Part shown: positions 44,152 through 54,399 of the stretch, piece after piece
How the letters are laid out: each line of letters starts with the position of its first letter
Position numbering within the stretch: the stretch's first letter is position 1
From: Meishania litoralis
Lineage (GTDB): Bacteria > Bacteroidota > Bacteroidia > Flavobacteriales > Flavobacteriaceae
Length of the DNA stretch: 64,000 nucleotides
Reading direction: 5' to 3'
Assembly (NCBI RefSeq): GCF_042611095.1
Contig: NZ_JBHFPV010000001.1
Coordinates: 992,001-1,056,000 of the forward strand
The notes under the pieces: model-generated
The model's database searches: none
Seen by the model: the letters and a program-made list of their open reading frames with translations, nothing else
What the model was told of the DNA's origin: nothing
Translations under genes and position numbers: made by a program

Positions 44152-45849
44152 TTGATATTCACGACGGTATTAAGACCTGTAGCAGTCAGATCGACCATTG
44201 CAATCGCCTTGTTCGTTCTTTTCACTTCATGTGGTGTAAAAAAATCGCTTCGTGATATGATGCCCAATGTCGGGCAATACCGTACTGAAATTCCCGATAG
44301 GGTAAAGATCAATGACTCGACCTTTGTGTTGGATGATAATTTTCTCACAAAGAACAAACAGGGCCAATGGGAGCTTTTTGTAGAAGGCAACCCTTTGGAA
44401 CTTGGCCTAAAAACCGGAAAACTCACCCAAGAACTTTTTAACCAACAGGAACATATTTTTGTTAAGAAAATAGATGAATTGGTTCCTTCGGAAGGAAAAC
44501 AAAATTTATTACGTAAGTTCTTGGCTTGGTTCAATCGCAAGATGTACCTCAATATCGATGAGCAATACAAGGCCGAAATTTACGGTATGGCCCAATACGC
44601 CTCGAAAGATTTCGACCACATCGCCGAGGCCTACCCCAGGGTCATGTATTTTCACGGGGCGCACGATATCGGGCATGCGCTACAAGATCTGGCCCTGGTC
44701 GGCTGTTCATCTTTTGCGGCCTGGGGCGATCATACCGACGACGGGCAACTGATCATTGGCCGTAATTTCGATTTTTATGCAGGCGACGAATTCGCCAAAA
44801 ATAAGATCATCGCCTTTGTAAAACCCGATGAAGGCCACAATTTTATGTCGGTTACCTGGGGCGGATTTATCGGTGTGCTTTCTGGCATGAACGATCAAGG
44901 ATTGACCGTGACCATCAATGCGGGCAAATCGAATTTTCCGTTGGTCGCCAAAACACCCATTTCACTGGTTACCCGTGAAATACTGCAATATGCATCAACA
45001 ATCGAAGAAGCCATTGCCATCGCCAAAAAACGCGAAGTTTTTGTTTCTGAATCCATTTTTGTAGGAAGCGCAAAAGACAAACGAGCGGCGATCATAGAAG
45101 TCTCTCCAAATAATTTTGGGGTGTACGAAGTTCAGAATTCGGATCACTTGATCTGTTCGAACCATTTTCAAAGCGCCGCTTATGCCAACGATAAAAAAAA
45201 CCAAAAGCACATCTTCGAGAGCCACTCAATGTATCGTTATGAAAAGATGGAGGAACTTTTAGAGGAAAATCCAAAAATTACGCCCAAAACCGCTGTCGAT
45301 ATGCTAAGAAATAAAGAAGGATTAGGTGATACTGAAATCGGTTATGGTAACGAAAAGGCGTTGAACCAGCTTTTGGCCCACCATGGAATCGTTTTTAAAC
45401 CGGAAGACTTGAAGGTCTGGGTTTCATCCAATCCCTATCAATTGGGAGAATTCGTCGCCTATGACCTGAAAAAAATATTCGGTGAAAAGCAAAGACTTAC
45501 CTCTTATGAATCTTTGGCAGTCGAAACCCTGAATATCCCAGAAGACCCTTTTTTAGGTTCTGAAGCCTACCGTGATTATGAGAAATACAGGATCCTGAGC
45601 AGCAGAATAAACGATGCTTTGGCTTCCGGAGCGCACTTGGACCAAAACCTGCTCAGAGCGTTCGAGCGGAGCAATCCTGAATTTTGGGAAGTTCATTATT
45701 TAATAGGGTTGTACAACTATAGAAAGGGATATGATACCATTGCGCTCGAAGCCTTTTTGAAAGCGGAAGCCAAAGAAATTACGACGGTGCCCGATCGAGA
45801 AAAAGTAGAACGTTATATTCGCAGATTAAAACGCAGATTGAATAAATGA
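44152..45849 (+). CDS. C45/acyl-transferase-like lipoprotein hydrolase
   Basis: 565 aa starting at TTG; this start gives a lipobox signal with Cys27 (LFVLFTSC). The peptidase C45/acyl-CoA:6-APA acyltransferase domain has C185-S-S-F as nucleophile (VGCSSFAAWGD) and RNFDF near 205. C-terminal ~100 residues are helical. It is envelope anchored and sits among flexirubin genes, so acyl transfer or hydrolysis on a pigment precursor is possible. No upstream ATG gives the signal. Confidence 0.82.
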   Translation: MIFTTVLRPVAVRSTIAIALFVLFTSCGVKKSLRDMMPNVGQYRTEIPDRVKINDSTFVLDDNFLTKNKQGQWELFVEGNPLELGLKTGKLTQELFNQQEHIFVKKIDELVPSEGKQNLLRKFLAWFNRKMYLNIDEQYKAEIYGMAQYASKDFDHIAEAYPRVMYFHGAHDIGHALQDLALVGCSSFAAWGDHTDDGQLIIGRNFDFYAGDEFAKNKIIAFVKPDEGHNFMSVTWGGFIGVLSGMNDQGLTVTINAGKSNFPLVAKTPISLVTREILQYASTIEEAIAIAKKREVFVSESIFVGSAKDKRAAIIEVSPNNFGVYEVQNSDHLICSNHFQSAAYANDKKNQKHIFESHSMYRYEKMEELLEENPKITPKTAVDMLRNKEGLGDTEIGYGNEKALNQLLAHHGIVFKPEDLKVWVSSNPYQLGEFVAYDLKKIFGEKQRLTSYESLAVETLNIPEDPFLGSEAYRDYEKYRILSSRINDALASGAHLDQNLLRAFERSNPEFWEVHYLIGLYNYRKGYDTIALEAFLKAEAKEITTVPDREKVERYIRRLKRRLNK

Positions 45850-47138
45850 AGATTCCGGAAATAGAAAGGGCATCGGCTACTGAGATAAAATCCTTCCAAG
45901 AAAAGAGACTTCGAGAACTCTTTGAATATCTCAATTCAAATTCGCCTTATTACCGCCGTTTGTTCAGAAGATATAAAATTAGTGCAGATGCCGTCCAAAC
46001 CATGGATGACCTCAAACGAATACCCACAACCTCAAAGGAGCAGCTGCAACAATATAATGACGATTTTTTGTGCGTTCCCAAAAATAAGATCGTCGATTTT
46101 GTAACCACTTCGGGTACTTTGGGCGAACCTGTCACCATTGGCCTTACGGATGCCGACCTAGATCGCCTGGCCTATAATGAGGCGGTTTCTTTTGCTTGCG
46201 CCGGAGTCAATGAAAATGACATCCTTCAACTGACCACAACGATCGACCGTCGCTTCATGGCCGGACTCGCTTATTTTTTGGGAGCCAGAAAACTAGGCGC
46301 GGGAATTATCCGAGTCGGGGCCGGAATTCCCGAACTGCAATGGGACACTATCCTGAAATTCAAACCTACGTATTTGATCGTCGTGCCTTCCTTTCTATTG
46401 ATATTGATAGAATATGCCGAACATCACGGCATCGACGTGAACGCTTCGGGTATCAAAGGGGCCATCTGCATCGGGGAATCGTTGCGCGAGCAGGATTTTT
46501 CATTGAACACCTTGGGAAAGAAAATCAAATCGGCCTGGAATATCGAACTCTTTTCGACCTACGCCTCTACCGAAATGAGCACCGCTTTTACCGAATGTTC
46601 CGAACAACTAGGCGGGCACGAACACCCCGAGCTTATCATTACCGAAATATTGGATGAAAATGAAAATCCCGTTCCTTCCGGCAGCGAAGGTGAACTGGTG
46701 ATAACGACCCTGGGGGTCGAGGCCATGCCTTTATTGCGCTTTAAGACCGGTGATATGGTCGTTGCCCATGATACCGCTTGTAACTGTGGCAGAAACACAA
46801 GGCGTTTAGGCCCGGTCGTAGGGCGTAAAAAGCAAATGGTGAAATACAAGGGCACTACCCTATACCCGCCCGCCATGCACAATGCCCTGAACGATTTTGC
46901 CCAAGTGGACAGCTTCGTCATCGAAATCTACCATAACGCCATCGGTACTGATGAGATACGGATCAAAATCGCCTCGCAATCATCTTCACAAGAGCTTTTA
47001 CAGCAAATCAAAGATCATTTTCGTTCAAAACTAAGGGTAACTCCTACCATTGAATTCTGCCCTAAAGAAGAAATACAGAAACTGCGTACATCCAAATTGG
47101 GAAGAAAACCGGTGAGCGTCATCGATAAAAGAAGTTGA
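45846..47138 (+). CDS. PaaK-like aryl-CoA/ACP ligase
   Basis: 430 aa, phenylacetate-CoA ligase fold. AMP-binding TSGTLGEP at 88-95, YASTEMST near 238, and a basic C-terminal domain (KLRTSKLGRKPVSVIDKR). ATGA overlap with the C45 gene. Would activate 4-coumarate made by tal for loading on the ACP. Last gene of the cluster. Confidence 0.9.
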   Translation: MKIPEIERASATEIKSFQEKRLRELFEYLNSNSPYYRRLFRRYKISADAVQTMDDLKRIPTTSKEQLQQYNDDFLCVPKNKIVDFVTTSGTLGEPVTIGLTDADLDRLAYNEAVSFACAGVNENDILQLTTTIDRRFMAGLAYFLGARKLGAGIIRVGAGIPELQWDTILKFKPTYLIVVPSFLLILIEYAEHHGIDVNASGIKGAICIGESLREQDFSLNTLGKKIKSAWNIELFSTYASTEMSTAFTECSEQLGGHEHPELIITEILDENENPVPSGSEGELVITTLGVEAMPLLRFKTGDMVVAHDTACNCGRNTRRLGPVVGRKKQMVKYKGTTLYPPAMHNALNDFAQVDSFVIEIYHNAIGTDEIRIKIASQSSSQELLQQIKDHFRSKLRVTPTIEFCPKEEIQKLRTSKLGRKPVSVIDKRS

Positions 47139-47228
47139 ACATATTCTTTTGCTTAGCACGCTTCAGCTTACCACATCCTCTCCTTTTATCCTTATATTAG
47201 TTACCGCTATTCAATTAACACTTAAAAA

Positions 47229-48782
47229 ATGAAAAAACTATTACTTCCAGGTTTCCTGTTGTTCATCTACATAAGCTTCGTATCGGCACAGACCACCGAA
47301 GAAATCGTGGCCGCAATTGAAAAAGAAGCCAATGAAAACTCGCAATTGGAACAGCTGGCCCACGAACTTATGGATGTCATCGGTCCGCGATTGGTCGGAA
47401 CACCACAAATGAAAACAGCTCATGAATGGGCCGTAAATACTTATAAAAAATGGGGCATCGAAGCCAAAAATGAGGCATGGGGCAAATGGCGCGGTTGGCA
47501 AAGGGGCATTACCCATATCGATATGCTCGAACCACGTGTCGTGACCTTAAGCGGTATCCAATTGGCTTGGAGCCCGAGTACGGGGCCCAAGGGTATATCG
47601 GCCAACCTTGTAACCTTGCCCACGGTACCCGATTCATTGGCATTTGCAAAATGGCTGCCCAATGTGAAGGGGAAACTGGTCATGGTTTCCATGGAACAAC
47701 CTACCGGGAGGCCCGAATACAATTGGGAAGAATTCGCTACTGAAGAATCTTTGGAAAAGATGAAAAAGGATCGCGATGCCAAAGAGGAAGCTTGGCGCCA
47801 AAATTTCAAGAATACGGGCTACACAAGTCGTACCATTAACGAGGCACTTGAAAAAGCAGGTGCTGTTGGCATTGTTCAATCGCGATGGTCAAACGGTTTC
47901 GGCGCCAACAAAATTTTTAGTGCGGGCACGAAAAAGATTCCCGTGGTCGACCTTTCATTGGAAGATTACGGCATGCTCTACCGAATGGTCGAGCACGCAG
48001 TCAATCCGAAAATCAAGATAGTTGCCGAATCCAAGGAATTGGGAACCGTTCCCACTTTTAATACGATCGCCACCATTCCGGGCAAAGAATTGCCCAATGA
48101 ATATATCATTCTTTCGGCACATTTCGACTCTTGGGACGGGGCCACCGGCGCCACCGACAACGGTACGGGCACCATCACCATGCTCGAGGCGGCACGAATC
48201 CTTAAAAAGGTTTATCCCAATCCGAAACGAACGATCATTGTCGGGCACTGGGGCAGTGAGGAACAGGGATTGAACGGTTCACGGGCTTTTGTGGAGGACC
48301 ATCCCGATATTGTCTCCGGCCTTCAGGCACTTTTCAATCAGGACAATGGCACCGGACGCGTCGTCAACATATCCGGCCAAGGTTTTTTGCATTCCTATGA
48401 CTATATCGGTAAATGGCTTGAGGCTGTTCCGAAAGAAATCACCCAACATATCGAGACTAACTTTCCGGGGAATCCGGGTGGCGGAGGTTCTGATTACGCT
48501 TCTTTTGTAGCGGCCGGCGCCCCAGGTTTCTCTTTAAGTTCGTTAAGTTGGAGTTATTGGAACTATACTTGGCATACCAACCTCGACACCTATGACAAAA
48601 TTGTTTTCGACGATGTACGCAACAATGCAATTTTAACCGCAATCTTGGCCTACATGGCCAGCGAGGACCCCAATAAAACTTCTCGCGAAAAAGCAGCTTT
48701 AGGCATCAACCCAAGAACAGGGGAACGACGAACCTGGCCCGAACCACGCACTCCGAATCGAGCAGGCGGATTGGACAATTAA
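47229..48782 (+). CDS. Secreted M28 aminopeptidase/carboxypeptidase
   Basis: 517 aa with signal peptide (ends SFVSAQ). Zn site: HFDSWDG (His, Asp), TGATDNGTG (Asp), EEQGLNGS (Glu pair) and a later His. Protease-associated insertion before it. Periplasmic peptidase; resembles plasma glutamate carboxypeptidase/carboxypeptidase Q. Confidence 0.92.
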   Translation: MKKLLLPGFLLFIYISFVSAQTTEEIVAAIEKEANENSQLEQLAHELMDVIGPRLVGTPQMKTAHEWAVNTYKKWGIEAKNEAWGKWRGWQRGITHIDMLEPRVVTLSGIQLAWSPSTGPKGISANLVTLPTVPDSLAFAKWLPNVKGKLVMVSMEQPTGRPEYNWEEFATEESLEKMKKDRDAKEEAWRQNFKNTGYTSRTINEALEKAGAVGIVQSRWSNGFGANKIFSAGTKKIPVVDLSLEDYGMLYRMVEHAVNPKIKIVAESKELGTVPTFNTIATIPGKELPNEYIILSAHFDSWDGATGATDNGTGTITMLEAARILKKVYPNPKRTIIVGHWGSEEQGLNGSRAFVEDHPDIVSGLQALFNQDNGTGRVVNISGQGFLHSYDYIGKWLEAVPKEITQHIETNFPGNPGGGGSDYASFVAAGAPGFSLSSLSWSYWNYTWHTNLDTYDKIVFDDVRNNAILTAILAYMASEDPNKTSREKAALGINPRTGERRTWPEPRTPNRAGGLDN

Positions 48783-48791
48783 ATCGATATC

Positions 48792-50078
48792 ATGAAAAAC
48801 CTTTTTATATCTCTTGCGCTGTCGGTTATATGCCCGGCAATTCATTCACAAATTACTGTCGACCAAAACCGTTTAGAAAATCGAATTTTCGATCTGGCCA
48901 AATTCGGACTGCAGGAAAATGGCACCACAGAAAGGGTCGCCTTTAGCGATGCGGATATCGAGGCCCGAAAATGGGTGATTTCCCAATTACAGGAAATGGG
49001 TTTGAAAACATCTATAGACTTTGCGGGAAACATTATCGGTATTCGCGAAGGCAAGAAATCGGGTTTGAAACCTATTTCCTTCGGAAGCCATATAGATCGT
49101 GTTCCCAATGGCGGCAACTATGATGGCTGTGTCGGGGCAATGGCTGCCTTGGAGGTCATTCAAACCTTGAACGAAAATAAGATCAAAACGAAACACCCGC
49201 TCGAGGTCATCATTTTTCCCAATGAGGAAGGTGGTGTTATGGGAAGTAGGGCCCTATCGGGAAATTTGGGCAAAGAAGCCTTTCAAGTGGTCAATTCGAC
49301 CGGTTATTCCATGGGCGAGGGAATTATGCGCCTGGGTGGTGATACCACAAGAATTTCCGAAGTGCAACGCAAAAAAGGCGATATGGCCGCTTTCTTGGAA
49401 CTTCATATCGAACAAGGGGGCATTCTTGACAAGGAAAATCTGGATATCGGTATCGTAGAGGGCATCGTAGGCCTTAAATGGTGGGATGTAGATTTTACCG
49501 GTTTTGCCAATCATGCCGGTACCACCCCAATGAATGCGCGGCAAGATGCACTTTTGGCCGCCGCCAAGTTTATTGTTGCCGTCAATGAAACGGTAAATAG
49601 TATTGAAGGTGCTCAAGTGGCTACGGTAGGGAGAATCAAGGCCGAACCCGGTGCCCCAAATGTAATTCCCGGTAAGGTGACCGCAAGTCTCGAGATACGT
49701 GACCTTTCTTCCGAGGTAATCGAAAAAGTCTTTCGAGCAATTAAGGAAAAAAGCGCAAAGATCGCGGAAGATTCCAATGTGCAAATCGAATTCCATCCCC
49801 TTGATACGACCGCTGATCCCGCACTCACCGATCCGATTATTCAGAAAGAAATCGAAAATTCGGCCAAAAAACTCGGTCTTTCCATCAATTATATGCCCAG
49901 TGGGGCAGGTCATGATGCTCAGGATATGGCCACCATTGCCCCTACGGGGATGATTTTTGTGCCCAGTAAAGACGGTATCAGTCATTCCCCCAAAGAATTT
50001 ACCGCTGCCAAGGATCTGGCCAATGGGACCAATGTTTTATTGAAGACCATCTTGGCCTTGGACAAAAAATTGGATTAA
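48792..50078 (+). CDS. Secreted M20-family Zn amidohydrolase (allantoate/carbamoyl-amino-acid type)
   Basis: 428 aa with signal peptide (MKNLFISLALSVICPAIHS). Motifs: GSHIDRVPNGGNYDG, NEEGGVMGS, ELHIEQGG and AGHDAQDMA. Matches the AllC/HyuC type rather than a dipeptidase. Exported location is unusual for allantoate amidohydrolase; a secreted N-carbamoyl or ureido hydrolase is likely. Confidence 0.88.
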   Translation: MKNLFISLALSVICPAIHSQITVDQNRLENRIFDLAKFGLQENGTTERVAFSDADIEARKWVISQLQEMGLKTSIDFAGNIIGIREGKKSGLKPISFGSHIDRVPNGGNYDGCVGAMAALEVIQTLNENKIKTKHPLEVIIFPNEEGGVMGSRALSGNLGKEAFQVVNSTGYSMGEGIMRLGGDTTRISEVQRKKGDMAAFLELHIEQGGILDKENLDIGIVEGIVGLKWWDVDFTGFANHAGTTPMNARQDALLAAAKFIVAVNETVNSIEGAQVATVGRIKAEPGAPNVIPGKVTASLEIRDLSSEVIEKVFRAIKEKSAKIAEDSNVQIEFHPLDTTADPALTDPIIQKEIENSAKKLGLSINYMPSGAGHDAQDMATIAPTGMIFVPSKDGISHSPKEFTAAKDLANGTNVLLKTILALDKKLD

Positions 50079-50106
50079 GCCTGAAAAATTTAAATACCAC
50101 CATCTC

Positions 50107-53100
50107 ATGAAAAATCTGAACATAGTGCTCGTCATCATACTTATCATACCCTTGACGATCAATGCACAGCGTCGAAAAAAGAAAGCCCCCCTACCAGTAA
50201 CCACGATCCAAGATTCAATGTTCAATGGCTTGAAATGGCGAAATATAGGGCCTTTCCGCGGGGGTCGAAGTGTGGCCTCCACGGGGGTGGTAGGCCAGCC
50301 CATGACCTATTATATGGGAACCGTAGGCGGAGGTATTTGGAAAACCGTAGATGATGGCATTACTTGGAAGAACATTTCTGACGGACAATTGAAAACCGGC
50401 ACGGTCGGTGCAATCGCCGTTTCAGAAAGCAATCCGAATATCATTTTCGCGGGTATGGGCGAACATGCGGCGCGCGGGGTGATGACCTCTATGGGCGATG
50501 GGATCTATAAATCTACAGATGCCGGAAAAACCTGGAAACATATCGGGTTGGACCACACACGTCATATTTCTGACGTTATTATCGACCCGATGAATCCCGA
50601 TATCATTTTTGTCGCGGCGCAAGGAGCCCAATACGGCCCATCGGAAGACCGCGGAATATATCGTTCTACGAATGGCGGTTCAAACTGGGAAAAAGTGCTT
50701 TACGTGAACGATGTAACCGGTGCTTCCTCGCTTTCAATGGATATGAAAAATCCCTTGATCCTTTATGCGGCCATGTGGGAACATCGACGTTATCCTTGGA
50801 CGATGGAATCGGGAGGGCCCGGATCGGCACTCTACAAATCTACCGATGGCGGTACGTCTTGGAAAAAGATGAAGGAAGGCCTTCCCAAAGAATTCGGAAA
50901 AGCTGGCATATCGGTCTCAAGGGCCAATCCTGATCTCGTTTTTGCAGTTATAGAGGCCGAAGGTGAGAAAGGTGGTGTCTATCGTTCTGACGATGCCGGC
51001 AAAAAATGGAAGCAAGTCAACAAAGAACGTATCAATATTGCCCGTTCGTGGTATTATATGGAAATATTTGCAGACCCACAAAACGAGAATATCGTTTACG
51101 TACTGAACGCCCCGGTTACCAAATCGATAGATGGTGGTAAAACTTTTAGTCCACTACCCACCCCCCATGGCGATAACCATCATCTTTGGATCGATCCGAA
51201 CGATAACCAAAAAATGATAAATTCAAATGATGGGGGTGCCAACGTTTCGAACAATGGCGGCAAAAGTTGGAGTACCCAGCAAAACCAGCCGACATCGCAA
51301 TTCTATCGCGTAATTACCGATAATCTAGTACCGTACAATGTTTATGGGGGCCAACAGGATAACTCGGCCATCGCCATTGCCAGTCGCACCAACGATCAAG
51401 GTATCGATTGGAAGGATTGGTACTCCGTAGCAGGTTGCGAAAGTGCTTTCTTAGCCTTTGACCCCGATAATCCCGAAAATATATATGGAGGTTGTTACCA
51501 GGGAATCATCGAAAAATGGGTCAAAGCCTCCCGTTCGGGAAAACCCATCAAAGAATATCCTGAACTGGCATTGGGCAATGTGCCAAAAGATTTTAAATAC
51601 CGCTATAATTGGAATGCCCCCATCATCAGTTCGCCACATGACCGTAATACGATATACCATGCCGGAAATGTCGTTTTCAAAACCTCGGATGGCGGAGCCA
51701 GTTGGCAGGTCGTGAGTCCTGACCTGACGCGAAACGATAAAAGCAAACAAGGCCCGGGAGGTGGCCCGTACACGAACGAGGCAGCAGGTGGGGAAAACTA
51801 CAATACCTTGGCCTACCTTGTCGAATCGCCGCACGAGAAGGGCGTGCTATGGGCCGGGTCTGACGATGGTCTGATTCATATTACAAAAGACGGAGGTCAA
51901 AATTGGAAAAACGTGACGCCACCAAACCTTGGTGAAGGTATCGTCAATAGCATCGAAGTTTCGCCCCATGATGCCGCAACGGCATATATAGCACTAATGC
52001 GGTACAAACAAATGGATTTGAGACCTTATATTTTCAAAACCACCGATTATGGCCAGACCTGGTCGAAAATAGTAAATGGCATTACCGACGAGCACACTTT
52101 TGTACGTGTAGTACGCGAAGACCCCAAACGCAAAGGGCTGTTGTATGCGGGTACCGAAACCGGACTCTATATTTCATTGGACGATGGTCAAAATTGGCAA
52201 CCCTTTCAATTGAATTTACCCATTGTACCCATCAACGATTTGGTATTTCAGACCAATGACCTTGTGGCCGCAACTGCGGGGCGATCGTTTTGGATATTGG
52301 ATGACGTAGGTGCGATTCAAAATTTGGGCAATCCCAGAAAACCTTTGGAAATATTAAAGCCCAAAAACACCTATCTGTTTTTTGGAGGCAGTAACGACAA
52401 GCCTGTTCCCGGTTTGGGACAAAATCCAAAAAGTGGGGTTACGATGGACTATTACCTGGACAAAAACGCGGATAGTCTCGACCTGAAATTGGAGATTTTG
52501 AGAAGCGGACAGGTAATAAGAAGTTATTCCAACAAAAAGGACAAGGACTTCAAATCGTGGCCGGGAGGCCCGCCCCGACCCGAGATCATACCATCAAAAA
52601 AAGGTTATAATCGCTTTACGTGGAATTTCAGGCGTGAAACATTACCGGCAGTTGAAAAAGTATTCGCCTATGGTAGCTATGCAGGCCCAAGAATTGGCCC
52701 CGGCACCTATACATTGCGCCTTACTCTTGATGATTTGACTTCTGAAACCGAAGTAACAGTGCTTCCCAACCCAAATGTAGTTGGTTCCGCGGCAGATTAT
52801 TCCGAACAGCAAAAGCTCTTGAATCAGGTGACAGGCGCCATTACCGATATCCATGAATCGGTAAGCCGGATGCGGTCCGCCAGAAAACAATTAAAAACTT
52901 ATGAAAGCCTACTCAAAGACAATGATAGTGCAAAAGATTTATTGGAAAAGGGTAAAGCTTTAATAGAACGGATTGACACCTGGGAGGCCAACCTGATACA
53001 ACCCGAACAAAAAACCTTTCAAGACGTAATCAATTATCATAACCAATTGAACGCCGAGTTCATGGAACTAAAAGATTATATTGATGCGGTCGAACCCAAG

Positions 53101-53253
53101 GTAACCCAAGGAGCCAATGAACGATTGGCCGACCTTTTATCGCAATGGAAGATATTCGAAACCGAACGTGATGCAATCGTGAATACCGAGATGGACGCCT
53201 ATAATAAACTGTATCAAGAACTTTCGATTCCGGCGCTAATCTTAGAAGACTGA
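50107..53253 (+). CDS. Secreted sortilin/VPS10-like beta-propeller protein
   Basis: 1048 aa with a signal peptide (LTINAQ). N-terminal ~700 residues are BNR/sortilin-type repeats with many S-x-D-G-G-x-x-W motifs (SIDGGKTF, TTDYGQTW). The C-terminal part has a helical coiled-coil tail (~900-1048). Glycoside-hydrolase-like annotation is usual; no catalytic residues were identified. Same operon direction as the two hydrolases before it. Confidence 0.88.
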   Translation: MKNLNIVLVIILIIPLTINAQRRKKKAPLPVTTIQDSMFNGLKWRNIGPFRGGRSVASTGVVGQPMTYYMGTVGGGIWKTVDDGITWKNISDGQLKTGTVGAIAVSESNPNIIFAGMGEHAARGVMTSMGDGIYKSTDAGKTWKHIGLDHTRHISDVIIDPMNPDIIFVAAQGAQYGPSEDRGIYRSTNGGSNWEKVLYVNDVTGASSLSMDMKNPLILYAAMWEHRRYPWTMESGGPGSALYKSTDGGTSWKKMKEGLPKEFGKAGISVSRANPDLVFAVIEAEGEKGGVYRSDDAGKKWKQVNKERINIARSWYYMEIFADPQNENIVYVLNAPVTKSIDGGKTFSPLPTPHGDNHHLWIDPNDNQKMINSNDGGANVSNNGGKSWSTQQNQPTSQFYRVITDNLVPYNVYGGQQDNSAIAIASRTNDQGIDWKDWYSVAGCESAFLAFDPDNPENIYGGCYQGIIEKWVKASRSGKPIKEYPELALGNVPKDFKYRYNWNAPIISSPHDRNTIYHAGNVVFKTSDGGASWQVVSPDLTRNDKSKQGPGGGPYTNEAAGGENYNTLAYLVESPHEKGVLWAGSDDGLIHITKDGGQNWKNVTPPNLGEGIVNSIEVSPHDAATAYIALMRYKQMDLRPYIFKTTDYGQTWSKIVNGITDEHTFVRVVREDPKRKGLLYAGTETGLYISLDDGQNWQPFQLNLPIVPINDLVFQTNDLVAATAGRSFWILDDVGAIQNLGNPRKPLEILKPKNTYLFFGGSNDKPVPGLGQNPKSGVTMDYYLDKNADSLDLKLEILRSGQVIRSYSNKKDKDFKSWPGGPPRPEIIPSKKGYNRFTWNFRRETLPAVEKVFAYGSYAGPRIGPGTYTLRLTLDDLTSETEVTVLPNPNVVGSAADYSEQQKLLNQVTGAITDIHESVSRMRSARKQLKTYESLLKDNDSAKDLLEKGKALIERIDTWEANLIQPEQKTFQDVINYHNQLNAEFMELKDYIDAVEPKVTQGANERLADLLSQWKIFETERDAIVNTEMDAYNKLYQELSIPALILED

Positions 53254-53254
53254 T

Positions 53255-53827
53255 ATGGGTTTGAATTTCGTAGGTGACAAGACCTTTAGAGGCCAGAACT
53301 TTACAAAAGTTCGACTACCCAAGGCCGAATATGAGAATTGTATTTTCGAGGGTTGTGATTTTTCAAATTCGTATTTGGACAATCAAAATTTTTTGGAGTG
53401 CGAATTCATCGACTGCAATCTAAGCAATGCCAATATCGCAAATACAACGTTCAACGAGGTACTATTTTCCAGTTGTAAGATGATTGGGTTAAAATTTGAA
53501 ACCCTGAATGATTTTTTGATCGCTTTCAGGTTCAAAGACTGTACCATGAACCTGAGCTCTTTTTACCAAATGGAGTTAAAAAACCAACGTTTTGAACATT
53601 GTAAGCTAATACAGACCGATTTTGTCGAGAGCGACCTTACCGCTTCCGTTTTTGACGCATGCGATTTGCAAAATGCCAGGTTCGAAGATTCCAATTTGGA
53701 AAAAGTCGATTTCAGAACCTCTTTGAACATTGGTCTTAATCCGAATAAAAACCACATCAAAAAAGCCAAGTTTTCAAAAGATAATGTACTGGGACTACTC
53801 AATGATTTTGACATCATAGTCGAATAG
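53255..53827 (+). CDS. Pentapeptide repeat protein
   Basis: 190 aa. Consecutive A(D/N)LxX-type repeats (FSNSYL, LSNANI, DFVES, DLTASVF, ANARF-like) forming a right-handed beta helix, with a central interruption at ~70-105. Length and interrupted helix resemble Qnr/McbG-like proteins; a gyrase-protection role is possible but unproven. One nt after the sortilin-like stop. Confidence 0.85.
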   Translation: MGLNFVGDKTFRGQNFTKVRLPKAEYENCIFEGCDFSNSYLDNQNFLECEFIDCNLSNANIANTTFNEVLFSSCKMIGLKFETLNDFLIAFRFKDCTMNLSSFYQMELKNQRFEHCKLIQTDFVESDLTASVFDACDLQNARFEDSNLEKVDFRTSLNIGLNPNKNHIKKAKFSKDNVLGLLNDFDIIVE

Positions 53828-53907
53828 CCCCTTCATTGAGGTTCTCTTTGGGCCAATCGGTTGTAAACGGATAATTCGTATCTTGTTTCATGGATTTAGG
53901 CATATTT

Positions 53908-54399
53908 ATGAAAAATATAATTCTACTATTACTATCGGTTTCTTTGGGTTGCAAGGCACAAAATACCATTTCTTACAAGGAAGGAAGCGCTTCACCGAAG
54001 GCCCAGCTATCGCAAATTGCTTGGATGGAAGGCCATTGGAAAGGTGAGGCTTTCGGAGGAATTACCGAAGAAATATGGAGCCCTCCGCTCGGTGACTCCA
54101 TGATGTTCTCCTTTAAACTAGTTTCGGAAGGCAAGGTACAGTTCTACGAACTAGGCCATATTCAACAAGTCGGCGAAACCTTGCTGTTGCAACTCAAACA
54201 TTTTCATGGTAATCTTAAGGGTTGGGAGGAAAAGGATGAAACGGTGGATTTTAAATTGGTCAGATTAGAAGGCAATAGGGCCTATTTCGATGATTTTACC
54301 TTTGAGCAGATCAATGCCGACGAAATCAATATATATGTGGTCATCGCACAAGAGGATGGTTCGCGGGAAGAAGTAAAATTTCATTATGGGCGACAATAA
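53908..54399 (+). CDS. Lipoprotein with DUF6265-like domain
   Basis: 163 aa from the ATG at 53908, which yields MKNIILLLLSVSLGC, a lipobox. The domain starts WMEGHWKGEAFGGITEEIWSPP and has GDSMMFSFKLVS and ELGHIQQ, a beta-barrel family seen in bacteroidetes. Function unknown. Overlaps the next gene by 14 nt. Confidence 0.78.
   Translation: MKNIILLLLSVSLGCKAQNTISYKEGSASPKAQLSQIAWMEGHWKGEAFGGITEEIWSPPLGDSMMFSFKLVSEGKVQFYELGHIQQVGETLLLQLKHFHGNLKGWEEKDETVDFKLVRLEGNRAYFDDFTFEQINADEINIYVVIAQEDGSREEVKFHYGRQ

Noticed and set aside
49254..49985. 243-aa minus-strand ORF inside the M20 amidohydrolase gene
   Set aside because: Shadow of a well-supported coding region; no start signal or family resemblance.
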